64,000 nt of DNA from Nocardioides sp. GY 10127 (GCF_004919085.1 NZ_STGL01000008.1:62001-126000); one strand, 5' to 3'; counted from the stretch's first letter, positions 36,181 to 45,133 are shown. Notes: generated by a model not told the origin, from the letters alone. Made by a program: numbers and translations.

Positions 36181-37778
36181 TTCCTGGGCTGATTCCTGGT
36201 CTGAACCGCCCGGGGGCCCGGGCCGCTCCTTGTCGGCGCGACGGCCGCGCCGGGGCCGGCGAGCTCGGGGCCGGCCAGTTCGGGCCAGTGCGCCAGCGCG
36301 ATCCGCTCCACCCGCTCGCGTGCCCGCGGGGTGGCCAGCAGGACCGGCGAGAGCACCGCGATCATCATCGAGCCGAGCACGATGGCCTCGTAGGCGCCGT
36401 GCAGCGAGGAGTCCATCGGGGCGACGAGCCCGCCGACCACGCTCGCGGCGACGAACCCCGTCACGGCCACCCGCGAGAGGCGCAGGCAGGCCAGGAACGG
36501 CAGCGGCCACAGCAGGTACCACAGGTGCACGACCGGGCTGAGGACGATGAGGGCGCCGAGCACCACGGCGGCGCTCGCCACCGCCGAGGCCGGGTCGCCC
36601 GTCGGACGCCGCAGCGCGACCCACCCGACCACCACGAGCGTGACCAGCGAGCCGACGAGCCGCACCGCGGCCAGGCCGGTGGCCGGCGTCCAGGCGACGC
36701 CGACGAGGCCCAGGACGGGTCCGGCGACGGCGTCCACCGCCCCACCCAGGAGCGTGGTGACCGACAGCGGCGTGTTGATGCTGGTCGGGACGCCGAGCTG
36801 GCCGACCCAGCCGAGCCCGGTCCCCGCGACCAGCCCGAGGCCGACGAGCACCGCCAGCGAGACGGCCCCCACCTGGGCTAGCCGGCGCAGCCGCGCAGCG
36901 GTCCCGGCGCCCGCGGGCAGGGAGACGAGGACGACGGCGACGCACACCAGCCCCGCCGGGCCCTTCACCCCGGCGGCCAGCGCGCCGAGCACCGCGCCCC
37001 AGACCCACCCCGGGACCCGCCTCCCCAGGCCCCGCGTCGGCAGCCCCTCGACGGTGACGACGAGCGCCGCGGCCATCAGCCCGACGAGCAGGAGGTCGTT
37101 GTGCAGCCCGCCGACGCCGTTGGCGAGCACGAGCGGGGAGCAGAGCACGAGCGCCGAGGCCAGGGCCGGGTCGAGCCCGCGCCACCGGGCCATCCGCGGC
37201 ACGGCCCACGCCAGGAGCGCGAGCCCCACGAGCGCCAGCAACCGGTAGCCGACCGCGATGACCCAGGGGTTGCCCGTGAACGAGGCCAGCAGCCCGCCCC
37301 ACGCCAGCGGCACGGGGCCGTAGGGGGTGGCGGTGTTGAGCCAGCGCGGGTCGACGGCCTCGACGATCGGGCCGGTGAGGATCGAGGGCGCCCAGACGTA
37401 CGGGTCGAGGCCCAGGTGGACGAGCATCCCCTGCGCGGCGTAGGACCAGCCGTCGCGGGAGAACAGCGGCGGGGCGAGCAGGAGCGGGGCGCTCCAGGCC
37501 ACCGTCGCGGTCCGGACCAGCGCGAGCCGGTCGGCCTCGTCGCCGGCGCCGTTCCCAGCCGCGCCGGCGGCCACGGTCCGGCACAGCGTCAGCCAGGCGC
37601 CCGCGAGCAGGCCCAGCCCGCCGAGCACCACGGCGACGCCGAGCAGTCGGCCGAGCATCGCGCCGCGCAGCACCTGGAGGGCGTCGAGCGCGAGCAGGGG
37701 TGTCGAGGCGGGCAGCGTGGAGACGACCAGGCCGCCGAGGAGCACCAGCACGGAGCCGGTCAGACCGCGGGACAGCAC
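36141..37778 (-). CDS. MptB-like polyprenol-phosphate-mannose alpha-1,6-mannosyltransferase
   Basis: This 545-residue GT-C membrane protein has about 12 hydrophobic segments. The family's first-loop motif FSRDGWSYAAQG and LDPY are present, as are TPYGPVPLAWG and NGVGGLHNDLLL. Related MptA/MptB enzymes extend the mannan backbone of lipomannan. It ends in a hydrophilic tail (about 60 residues, RNQPRNQTRDSRP). The GTG start at 37778 is the most upstream in frame. It overlaps the convergent hypothetical gene by 40 bp at its 3' end. Confidence 0.8.
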   Translation of the reverse strand: MLSRGLTGSVLVLLGGLVVSTLPASTPLLALDALQVLRGAMLGRLLGVAVVLGGLGLLAGAWLTLCRTVAAGAAGNGAGDEADRLALVRTATVAWSAPLLLAPPLFSRDGWSYAAQGMLVHLGLDPYVWAPSILTGPIVEAVDPRWLNTATPYGPVPLAWGGLLASFTGNPWVIAVGYRLLALVGLALLAWAVPRMARWRGLDPALASALVLCSPLVLANGVGGLHNDLLLVGLMAAALVVTVEGLPTRGLGRRVPGWVWGAVLGALAAGVKGPAGLVCVAVVLVSLPAGAGTAARLRRLAQVGAVSLAVLVGLGLVAGTGLGWVGQLGVPTSINTPLSVTTLLGGAVDAVAGPVLGLVGVAWTPATGLAAVRLVGSLVTLVVVGWVALRRPTGDPASAVASAAVVLGALIVLSPVVHLWYLLWPLPFLACLRLSRVAVTGFVAASVVGGLVAPMDSSLHGAYEAIVLGSMMIAVLSPVLLATPRARERVERIALAHWPELAGPELAGPGAAVAPTRSGPGPRAVQTRNQPRNQTRDSRPSPAAS

Positions 37779-37889
37779 GCACCGGAACCTGCCAGGCCGC
37801 GGCCTCGCCGGAACCTCGGGAGGGAGGCGGGTCGGTGACGGCTCCGTGAACGGCCGGGGCGGGCGGGGCGGGCGGGACGGGCGGCGCGC

Positions 37890-38774
37890 TCAGCCGCCGT
37901 AGCGGCCGGTGACGAACGCGGCGAGCCGGTCCGCGAGGGCCGAGAGCCCCTCCTGGGCGGGGGCGGTGCCGTCCCACGCCACCACGAGCCGGATCGCCAG
38001 GCGGCCTCCGCCCGGCAGCCGGATCGCCAGCGGGACCAGCTCGTGCCGCGCGTCGTCCGAGACGACCGCGACGCCGCGACCGGCCGCGGTGAGGGCCTGC
38101 GCGATCGGCCCGCTCGCCGCCTCCAGGACGCCGGCGGGCTCGCTCGCCCCGGTCGCGGTCAGCGCGGCCTCGAGCGCCTCGCGGGAGGTGAAGGCGCGAG
38201 GGAGGAGCACCAGCCGCCGCTCGAGCAGCTCCGAGAGGGCGACCTGGCTGCGGCCGGCCCACTCGTCGTCGGGGCGGACGTAGGCCCACACGGGCAGCCG
38301 GGCCAGCGGTCGCCAGCGGGCCGGGGCGGCGGGCGGCCGGGTGCCGATGGCCAGGTCGGCGCCGGCGGCCAGCATCTCGGCGGGTCGGCGGCCGTCCTCG
38401 GGGCGGACGTCGAGCACCGGGTCGAGCGGTCCGGTGGTGGCCACGAACGGCGAGACGACGTCCGTGAGCGTGACGGTGGGGGCGGCGACGACGACCCGCT
38501 CGAGGCCGCCCGCGGCGTGCACGCGGGCCTCCTCGGCGACCAGGTCGGCCGCGGCCAGCAGGTCGCGGAACGCCGGGAGGAGGGCGACGCAGGTCCGCGA
38601 GGGCCGCAGCGGCCCCGACCCGCGACGCTCGAAGAGGCTGACCCCGAGGTCGGCCTCGAGCTGGCGCAGCTGCCGGGAGAGCGCCGGCTGGGAGACGTGG
38701 ACGGCCTCCGCGGCCGCGGACACCCCGCCGGCGTCCGCCACGGCCACGGCGTACTCGACGTGTCGCAGCTGCAT
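37890..38774 (-). CDS. LysR-family transcriptional regulator
   Basis: This 294-residue LTTR has an N-terminal HTH (MQLRHVEYAVAVADAGGVSAAAEAVHVSQPALSRQLRQLE) and a substrate-binding domain of two lobes. The ATG at 38774 fits the family length; a frame running to 39071 would cross the divergent promoter and gabT. It is divergent from gabT-gabD and is the likely activator or repressor of GABA catabolism here, by analogy to standard LTTR layouts. Confidence 0.9.
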   Translation of the reverse strand: MQLRHVEYAVAVADAGGVSAAAEAVHVSQPALSRQLRQLEADLGVSLFERRGSGPLRPSRTCVALLPAFRDLLAAADLVAEEARVHAAGGLERVVVAAPTVTLTDVVSPFVATTGPLDPVLDVRPEDGRRPAEMLAAGADLAIGTRPPAAPARWRPLARLPVWAYVRPDDEWAGRSQVALSELLERRLVLLPRAFTSREALEAALTATGASEPAGVLEAASGPIAQALTAAGRGVAVVSDDARHELVPLAIRLPGGGRLAIRLVVAWDGTAPAQEGLSALADRLAAFVTGRYGG

Positions 38775-38793
38775 GCCGGCCTCCGCACCCGTT

Positions 38794-38847
38794 GTTATGC
38801 CGATGAGGCATGGACAAGGTCGATCATAGGTATTGGACAGGCATAAC
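38794..38847. promoter_or_regulatory. LysR-type operator sites between lysR and gabT
   Basis: A 15-bp dyad ATGCC-N5-GGCAT (38797-38811) has the T-N11-A form bound by LysR proteins. An extended left half GTTATGCC (38794-38801) is repeated in inverted form as GGCATAAC at 38840-38847, 46 bp centre to centre. This fits the recognition and activation sites of LTTR promoters. Confidence 0.65.
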
Positions 38848-38931
38848 GACACCGCAGCACGATGGCCGCACCCCGACCCGACCCACCCGCGCCGGTGCCC
38901 TCGACCCCGGCCGCCCACCCAGGAGCAGCGC

Positions 38932-40287
38932 ATGACCGCCACCACCGCCCCCGCGCCCACCGTCGTCAACGGCATCGCCCAGGAGCGGCGCCTCGTCACC
39001 GCGATCCCGGGCCCGCGCAGCGTGGAGCTGGCGGCGCGCAAGGCGGAGGCCGTGGCCCCCGCGGTCGGCACGACGATGCCGGTCTACGCCGAGCAGGCCG
39101 GCGGCGGCGTCATCGTGGACGTGGACGGCAACCACCTCGTCGACCTCGGCTCCGGCATCGCCGTGACCACCGTCGGCGTGAGCGACGCCCGCGTGGTGGC
39201 CGCCGTGCAGGCCCAGGTCGCGGCCTTCACCCACACCTGCTTCATGGTCACCCCCTACGAGGGCTACGTGGCCGTCGCCGAGAAGCTCAACGCCCTGGCC
39301 CCCGGCGACTTCGCCAAGCGCAGCGCGCTGTTCAACTCCGGCGCCGAGGCCGTCGAGAACGCTGTGAAGATCTCCCGCGCCTACACCGGCCGCAGCGCCG
39401 TGGTCGTCTTCGACCACGCCTACCACGGCCGCACCAACCTCACGATGGCGATGACCGCCAAGAACATGCCGTACAAGCACGGCTTCGGCCCGTTCGCCGG
39501 CGAGGTCTACCGCGCGCCGCTCTCCTACCCCTACCGCGACGGCGGGCTCTCCGGCGCGGACGCCGCCGCCCAGACCATCTCGATGATCGAGGCCCAGGTC
39601 GGCGCCGGGAACGTGGCCTGCGTCGTGATCGAGCCCATCCAGGGCGAGGGCGGCTTCATCGAGCCGGCCGAGGGCTTCCTGCCCGCGATCCAGGCCTGGT
39701 GCCGCGCCCACGGCGTCGTCTTCGTCGCCGACGAGGTGCAGACCGGCTTCGCCCGCACCGGCGACCTCTTCGCCTCGAACCACGAGGGCCTCGAGCCCGA
39801 CCTGCTCGTCACCGCCAAGGGCATCGCGGGCGGCCTCCCGCTCTCCGCCGTCACCGGGCGCGCGGAGATCATGGACGCCTCGCACGCCGGTGGCCTCGGC
39901 GGCACCTACGGCGGCAACCCGCTGGCCTGCGCCGCGGCGCTCGCGGTCATCGACGCCATCGAGTCCGACGACCTCGTCGGCCGGGCCAAGGAGATCGAGG
40001 CCCTCCTCGGCGGCCGCCTGCGCGAGCTCGCCGCCCGCGACAGCCGGATCGGTCAGGTCCGCGGCCGCGGCGCCATGATCGCCGTCGAGCTCGTCAAGGC
40101 CGGCACCACCGAGCCCGACGCGGCGCTGGCCAAGGCCGTCGCCGCCGCCGCGCACGCCCAGGGCGTCGTCGTCCTGACCTGCGGCACCTACGGCAACGTC
40201 CTGCGCTTCCTGCCGCCGCTGGCCATCAGCGACGCGCTCCTCGAGGACGCCTTCTCGGTGCTCGAGCAGGCCTTCGCCGGCGCCTGA
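38932..40287 (+). CDS. gabT: 4-aminobutyrate-2-oxoglutarate aminotransferase
   Basis: This 451-residue class III PLP transaminase of GABA degradation begins MTATTAPAP, with AGGAG 7 nt upstream. Motifs are SGAEAVENAVKISRAYTGR, the Asp/Gln pair ADEVQTGFARTG and the PLP lysine in TAKGIAGGLPLS. It produces succinic semialdehyde for GabD, encoded 77 bp downstream. Alternative omega-amino acid substrates cannot be excluded. Confidence 0.92.
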   Translation: MTATTAPAPTVVNGIAQERRLVTAIPGPRSVELAARKAEAVAPAVGTTMPVYAEQAGGGVIVDVDGNHLVDLGSGIAVTTVGVSDARVVAAVQAQVAAFTHTCFMVTPYEGYVAVAEKLNALAPGDFAKRSALFNSGAEAVENAVKISRAYTGRSAVVVFDHAYHGRTNLTMAMTAKNMPYKHGFGPFAGEVYRAPLSYPYRDGGLSGADAAAQTISMIEAQVGAGNVACVVIEPIQGEGGFIEPAEGFLPAIQAWCRAHGVVFVADEVQTGFARTGDLFASNHEGLEPDLLVTAKGIAGGLPLSAVTGRAEIMDASHAGGLGGTYGGNPLACAAALAVIDAIESDDLVGRAKEIEALLGGRLRELAARDSRIGQVRGRGAMIAVELVKAGTTEPDAALAKAVAAAAHAQGVVVLTCGTYGNVLRFLPPLAISDALLEDAFSVLEQAFAGA

Positions 40288-40364
40288 GCAGCCGCGCCCG
40301 CCGGCGCACCCCGTACCGCAGCACGACCCCGCCCGCACCGCCCACCGCAGAGCAGGAGAAGCCC

Positions 40365-41753
40365 GTGACCGAGCAAGCCACCTTCCCCGTCGAGAACCCG
40401 GCCACCCGCGAGGTCGTCGGCCACGTCCCCGACCACGGTGCCGAGGAGGCCCGCGCGGCCGTCGACCGGGCCCACGCCGCCTTCGGCGAGTGGTCCCGGA
40501 CGTCCCCGCGCCAGCGCTCCGAGGTGCTGCGCAAGGCCTACGAGCTGATGCTGCGCGACAAGGACCGGCTGGCCGAGCTCATGGCCACGGAGAACGGCAA
40601 GTCGCTCTCGGACGCGGCGGGCGAGGTCGTCTACGCGGCCGAGTTCTTCCGCTGGTTCTCCGAGGAGGCCGTGCGCCCCGGCGGCGACTACGGCGAGTCC
40701 CCGGCCGGTGGCACCCGGACGATCGTGACCCACCGCCCGGTCGGCGTGGCCGCCCTCGTGACCCCGTGGAACTTCCCGGCCGCGATGGCCACCCGCAAGA
40801 TCGGGCCGGCCCTGGCCGCGGGGTGCACCTGCGTCCTCAAGCCCGCCGCGGAGACCCCGCTGACCGCCCTCGCGGTCAAGGAGCTCCTCGTCGAGGCCGG
40901 GATGCCCGAGGACGCCGTGCAGGTGGTCACCACCACCGACGCCGGCGCGGTGGTGACCGCCTGGCTCGAGGACGACCGCGTCCGCAAGATCTCCTTCACC
41001 GGCTCCACCCGCGTGGGTCAGCTGCTGCTCGGCCAGGCCGCCGAGCGGGTCGTCAACGCGTCCATGGAGCTCGGCGGCAACGCCCCGCTCGTGGTCACCG
41101 AGGACGCCGACCTCGACCAGGCCGTCACCGGCGCGATGCTCGCCAAGTTCCGCAACGGCGGCCAGGCCTGCACCGCGGCCAACCGGTTCTACGTGCACGC
41201 CGACGTCGCCGAGGAGTTCACCGCCAAGTTCGTCGAGGCGGTCTCGAAGCTGAAGGTGGCCCCGGCCCTGGCCGGCGGCGACATCGGCCCGCTCATCACC
41301 GCCGCCGCCGTGGAGAAGGTGACCAAGGCCGTCGAGGGCGCGGTCGCCGACGGCGCCACCGTCGCCTACCAGGCCGAGGTGCCCGAGGACGACGGCTACT
41401 GGTACCCCGCCACGGTGCTCACCGACGTCGCCCAGGACGCCGCGGTGCTGGCCGAGGAGATCTTCGGCCCGGTCGCGCCCATCACCACCTGGACGACCGA
41501 CGAGGAGGTGCTCGCGCTCGTCAACGGCACCGAGTACGGCCTCGCGTCCTACCTCTTCGCCGGCGACCTGCGCCGCGCGCTGAAGATGGCCGAGCAGGTC
41601 GAGGCCGGCATGGTCGGCATCAACCGCGGCCTGGTCTCCGACCCCTCCGCCCCCTTCGGCGGCGTCAAGCAGTCCGGCCTGGGCCGCGAGGGCGCCCGCG
41701 AGGGCCTGCTGGAGTTCACCGAGCCGCAGTACTTCTCGGTCGACTGGAGCTGA
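40365..41753 (+). CDS. gabD: NAD(P)-dependent succinate-semialdehyde dehydrogenase
   Basis: This 462-residue aldehyde dehydrogenase has VTPWNFPAAMATRK and the NAD-binding FTGSTRVGQ. The catalytic general base is in MELGGNAPLVV and the nucleophile Cys in GGQACTAANRF. The C-terminal motif is PFGGVKQSGLGREG. The GTG start at 40365 follows AGGAGAA. It oxidises succinic semialdehyde to succinate, the second step after GabT, and is followed by a strong terminator. Confidence 0.93.
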   Translation: MTEQATFPVENPATREVVGHVPDHGAEEARAAVDRAHAAFGEWSRTSPRQRSEVLRKAYELMLRDKDRLAELMATENGKSLSDAAGEVVYAAEFFRWFSEEAVRPGGDYGESPAGGTRTIVTHRPVGVAALVTPWNFPAAMATRKIGPALAAGCTCVLKPAAETPLTALAVKELLVEAGMPEDAVQVVTTTDAGAVVTAWLEDDRVRKISFTGSTRVGQLLLGQAAERVVNASMELGGNAPLVVTEDADLDQAVTGAMLAKFRNGGQACTAANRFYVHADVAEEFTAKFVEAVSKLKVAPALAGGDIGPLITAAAVEKVTKAVEGAVADGATVAYQAEVPEDDGYWYPATVLTDVAQDAAVLAEEIFGPVAPITTWTTDEEVLALVNGTEYGLASYLFAGDLRRALKMAEQVEAGMVGINRGLVSDPSAPFGGVKQSGLGREGAREGLLEFTEPQYFSVDWS

Positions 41754-41784
41754 GCCGCACCGCACCGCACGACAGCACCTCGCG

Positions 41785-41819
41785 CGACGGGCCCCGGGAC
41801 GACGTCCCGGGGCCCGTCG
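41785..41819 (+). terminator. Terminator after gabT-gabD
   Basis: A 17-bp perfect stem (CGACGGGCCCCGGGACG and its complement) around a single central A begins 31 bp after the gabD stop. There is no long T-run, as is usual in GC-rich actinomycetes. Confidence 0.75.
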
Positions 41820-41895
41820 CCGTTCCCGGCCGGGTGCGGTGGGTCCGCGTGGACGGGTGTCCTGGGACGCCTGGCGGCGGTGCCAGAGTGGGCGC

Positions 41896-42507
41896 ATGTT
41901 CTACGCCCCCGGCGAGCGCGACCGCACCCGTCTCCCGCACGACCCGTTCAAGGCCCTGGTGGCGCCGCGGCCGATCGGCTGGATCAGCACCCGCGGCCTC
42001 GACGGCTCCGTGAACCTCGCGCCCTACAGCTTCTTCAACGCCGTGTGCGACAGCCCGCCGATGGTGCTGTTCTCCTCCACCGGCCGCAAGGACACGCTCA
42101 CCTACGCCCTCGAGCGGGGGGAGTTCACCTGGAACCTCGCCACACGGGCCCTGGCCGAGGCGATGAACGAGACGTGCGCCCCGCTGCCCCGCGGGGTCAG
42201 CGAGTTCGAGCGCGCCGGCCTCGCGCTGGCCGAGGGGGTCGCGGTCGAGACGCCGCGCGTCGCCGCCAGCCCCGCCTCGCTGGAGTGCGTGGTCGTCGGG
42301 CACGAGCGCCTGCGGGACAGGCACGGCCGCGACCTGGACCAGTGGACGGTGACCGGGGAGGTGGTCGGCGTCCACCTCGACGAGGGCCTGCTGACGCCGG
42401 ACGGACGCTTCGACACCCGCGCGGCCGCCCCGCTCATGCGGGCCGGGTACCGCGACGAGTACCTGGTCGCCGACACCCCGCTGGCGATGCTGCGCCCGGA
42501 GCTGTGA
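41896..42507 (+). CDS. Flavin-reductase-like protein (DIM6/NTAB type)
   Basis: This 203-residue FMN-binding split-barrel protein starts MFYAPGERDRTRLPHDPFKALV. The family motif APRPIGWISTRGLDGSVNLAPYSFFN is the flavin-binding core, followed by NLATRALAEAMNET. Such proteins are flavin reductases or flavin-dependent oxygenase-like enzymes of unknown substrate. It forms its own short unit before the second flavin reductase. Confidence 0.85.
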   Translation: MFYAPGERDRTRLPHDPFKALVAPRPIGWISTRGLDGSVNLAPYSFFNAVCDSPPMVLFSSTGRKDTLTYALERGEFTWNLATRALAEAMNETCAPLPRGVSEFERAGLALAEGVAVETPRVAASPASLECVVVGHERLRDRHGRDLDQWTVTGEVVGVHLDEGLLTPDGRFDTRAAAPLMRAGYRDEYLVADTPLAMLRPEL

Positions 42508-42665
42508 CCCGAGCTGTGACCCGAGCGGTCATCCAGGTTCAGGCGTGGGACGACGCCCACCGACCGGGCCACGATGCGGACCGCTCCGGACCGCGTAGCG
42601 TTCCGGCCTACCGTGGGGGTGCCCACCCGGCGCCCCACCCGACGACCCAGAGAGGCCCGCTCCCC

Positions 42666-42707
42666 ATGACCCGCCCCGCCCGCACCCGCTCCGGAGCCGA
42701 CGCATGA
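42666..42707 (+). CDS. Possible 13-residue leader peptide before the second flavin reductase
   Basis: A short frame MTRPARTRSGADA has its TGA overlapping the next ATG as ATGA (42704-42707). Four of its 13 residues are Arg or Ala-Arg repeats. It has a weak GAGGC ribosome site. It could couple translation or be chance. No Cys, Met or Trp run argues for a specific attenuator. Confidence 0.3.
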   Translation: MTRPARTRSGADA

Positions 42708-43222
42708 CCGCCACCGCGGACGCGTTCAAGGCCGCGTTCCGACGCCACCCCGCCGGGGTCGCGATCGTGGTCGGCGAGGGCGAGGCCGGACCGGTCGGCA
42801 TCACGGCGTCCTCCGTCGCCTCGGTGAGCGCGGCCCCGCCGATGCTGTCGTTCTCGCTGGCCCGCGGCGGCGCGTCCGCCGGGGTCATCGCCGGGAGCGA
42901 GCGGATCGCGGTCATGCTCCTCACCACGGGCCACAAGGGCCTCGCGGAGTCCTTCGCCCGCTCCGGCGGCGACCGGTTCACCCCGGACCAGCCGTGGCGG
43001 CACTCGCCGGACGCGCTGCCCGTGGTCGAGGGCGCGGCCGCGGTGCTCCACGGCAGCGTCACCCGCGTCGTCCCGGCCGGCGACTCCTGGCTCGTCCTCG
43101 TCACCGTGGACGACGTGGTGCTCGGCGAGGCCGGCGACCCGCTGGTCTACCACGACCGGCGCTGGTGGACGCCCGCCGAGCTGCGCGAGGAGGCGCTCGC
43201 CGCGCCCGACGCGGAGGCCTGA
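42704..43222 (+). CDS. Flavin reductase (HpaC-like)
   Basis: This 172-residue FMN-binding split-barrel protein starts MTATADAFKAAFRRHPAGVAIVVGEG. GPVGITASSVASVSAAPPMLSFSLAR is the flavin-binding region and VLGEAGDPLVYHDRRWW the C-terminal family motif. Members supply reduced FMN/FAD to two-component monooxygenases. No monooxygenase is adjacent, so the partner is unknown. It runs convergent to the permease gene with only 13 bp between the stops. Confidence 0.87.
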   Translation: MTATADAFKAAFRRHPAGVAIVVGEGEAGPVGITASSVASVSAAPPMLSFSLARGGASAGVIAGSERIAVMLLTTGHKGLAESFARSGGDRFTPDQPWRHSPDALPVVEGAAAVLHGSVTRVVPAGDSWLVLVTVDDVVLGEAGDPLVYHDRRWWTPAELREEALAAPDAEA

Positions 43223-43235
43223 GGGGCCTCCCGGC

Positions 43236-43991
43236 TCAGAGCGTCACGAGCAGCAGCACCCCGGCGACCAGGCTGAGCAGCAGGGCCGCGAGCTCGAACG
43301 TCCGCTGGTCCATCCGGGCCGCGACCCGCACCCCGGCCCAGGCGCCCAGCAGCAACGCCGGGACCAGGGCCAGGTCGAGCAGCAGCGAGGCGGGGTGGAT
43401 GAGTCCCAGGCTCACGCTCAGCGGCACCTTGAGCAGGTTCACCACCAGGTAGAACCAGGCGGTGGTGCCGAGCATCTGGAGCTTCGGCATGCCCGCGGCG
43501 ACCAGGTAGATCGCCATCACCGGACCGGCCGCGTTGGCCGTCATCGTCGCGAACCCGGCGAGGAAGCCCGCGGCCACCGCGAAGCCCGGGTGCCCGGCGA
43601 CCCGGGCGGTCAGGTCGGAGCGTCCCTGCCACAGCGCGAGCAGCACGAGGACGACCACGATGGTGCCGATCGTCGCCTTCATGACGGTGTCGTCGACGTG
43701 GTCGATGAACACCCAGCCCGCGGCCAGCCCGGGCAGCACCGCCGGCAGCACCCGCGCGAGCACCCGCCAGGAGCCGCTGCGCCGGTAGGTGCCGACCGCG
43801 ACCAGGTCCCCGACGATCAGCAGCGGGAGCATCGCGCCGGACGACGCCCGCGCGGGGAGGACGAGCGCGAACAGCGCGGCGGAGACGGTGCCCACCCCGC
43901 TCACCCCGGTCTTGGCGAAGCCGACCAGGAACGCGGCGAGAACGAGGAGCGACACGGCCAGGGTGCCGAGGTCGTGGACCTGCTGGAGCAC
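43236..43991 (-). CDS. TauE/SafE-family (TSUP) permease
   Basis: This 251-residue membrane protein of the sulfite exporter TauE/SafE family has about eight hydrophobic segments. The paired motifs are GFAKTGVSGVGTVS near the N-terminus and GFLAGFATMTANAAGPVMAIYL in the second half. The GTG start at 43991 has GGAGG 6 nt upstream, so it is preferred over the upstream Arg/Pro-rich extension to 44090. The substrate (an organic sulfonate, sulfite or carboxylate) is not evident. Confidence 0.85.
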   Translation of the reverse strand: MLQQVHDLGTLAVSLLVLAAFLVGFAKTGVSGVGTVSAALFALVLPARASSGAMLPLLIVGDLVAVGTYRRSGSWRVLARVLPAVLPGLAAGWVFIDHVDDTVMKATIGTIVVVLVLLALWQGRSDLTARVAGHPGFAVAAGFLAGFATMTANAAGPVMAIYLVAAGMPKLQMLGTTAWFYLVVNLLKVPLSVSLGLIHPASLLLDLALVPALLLGAWAGVRVAARMDQRTFELAALLLSLVAGVLLLVTL

Positions 43992-44233
43992 GCGTCGCCT
44001 CCGGTCGGGGCTGGGTCTGTAAGGGGTCTGGACGGGGTCTGGACGGGAGTGGATCGGGCCTCGGGCAGGGCGTCGGGCAGGGCGTCGCAACCGTGCAGGG
44101 AAGGGACGTCCCGACCGACGTCGGAGGCTAGCGGGGTCGGAGCATCCCGCACAGAGCGCGCTCCCACCCTCTAGGGTTCAGCCGGGGCCGGGCGAGCCGT
44201 GCCCGGTCACCAGAGCCCGAGGGGGACGGCAGG

Positions 44234-44935
44234 ATGGCGCGCGAGTCGCTGGTCAGCGTGGTGGCCAACGCGCTCCTGGACCGGATGGTCTCCGGCGAGC
44301 TGCCGGCGGGGACGATGCTCCCCTCCGAGCTGGTCATCGGCGAGGAGTTCGAGGTCTCCCGGCTCACCGCCCGCGAGGCCGTCAAGCAGCTGGCGGCGGT
44401 CAACGTCATCCGCACCGAGCGCGGCCGCGGCAGCATCGTCAACGACGTCTCCCGGTGGACCTCCATCGAGGCCGTGGCCCGGGCCGCCACGGCCGCCGGC
44501 GGCGCCAGCGCCGTGTCGCTCCAGGTGCTCCAGATGCGCCGGATGCTCGAGGTCGGCGCGGCGGAGCTCGCCGCGCCGCGGGTGAGCGAGGAGGACGTGG
44601 CGGCCCTGCGCGCCCACCTGGCCCAGATGCGGACGGCGCACTCGATCGGGGACGTGGCGCGCTTCGTCGAGGGCGACCTCGCCTTCCACGACGTCCTGCT
44701 CCGGGCGTCCGGCAACCTGCTCGTCCCGGTGATGTTCGAGCCGGTCCGCCGGCTCCTGGCCGCCACCCGGCTGGAGACCTCCGAGGTCCCCGAGATCCAG
44801 GCGCACGCCATCGAGCACCACGAGGCGGTGCTGCGCGCGGCCGAGGCCCGTGACGGCGACGCCTGCCGCACCGCCATGGACGCGCACATGGCGCAGACCA
44901 TGGACGACCTGCGCGCCTACGTGCTCACCGACTGA
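44234..44935 (+). CDS. GntR-family regulator with FCD domain
   Basis: This 233-residue FadR-subfamily regulator has a winged HTH at the N-terminus (ESLVSVVANALLDRMVSGELPAGTMLPSELVIGEEFEVSRLTAREAV in two halves). The helical FCD effector domain includes MRRMLEVGAAELAA and the metal-site His/Asp positions in GDLAFHDVLLRASGN and AHAIEHHEAVLRA. It lies directly upstream of the acid-sugar operon on the same strand. It is the probable regulator of that operon's GTC-N-GAC operator. Confidence 0.92.
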   Translation: MARESLVSVVANALLDRMVSGELPAGTMLPSELVIGEEFEVSRLTAREAVKQLAAVNVIRTERGRGSIVNDVSRWTSIEAVARAATAAGGASAVSLQVLQMRRMLEVGAAELAAPRVSEEDVAALRAHLAQMRTAHSIGDVARFVEGDLAFHDVLLRASGNLLVPVMFEPVRRLLAATRLETSEVPEIQAHAIEHHEAVLRAAEARDGDACRTAMDAHMAQTMDDLRAYVLTD

Positions 44936-44972
44936 CCGGTCCACCCCCGCTCGGCCACGCGCGCGGCCGCCT

Positions 44973-45019
44973 GATCGGGGTGGATGCGGTGCATCTGGTG
45001 CACCGCATCCACCCCGATC
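44973..45019 (+). terminator. Long perfect hairpin after the GntR gene
   Basis: A 21-bp perfect stem (GATCGGGGTGGATGCGGTGCA with its complement) and a 5-nt loop start 37 bp after the gntR stop. Terminator function is the simplest reading. The stem is unusually long and there is no T-tract. Confidence 0.6.
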
Positions 45020-45133
45020 CGTCTGGCGCGCGCCCCCTCGGTGCGGACGCCCGGCCCGCGCGCGCCCGGACGTCCGACCCGGGCCCTCGCGCGGACCGGC
45101 CCCGCCCCGCGTGACCTGCGCCTCTCCCCCGGG

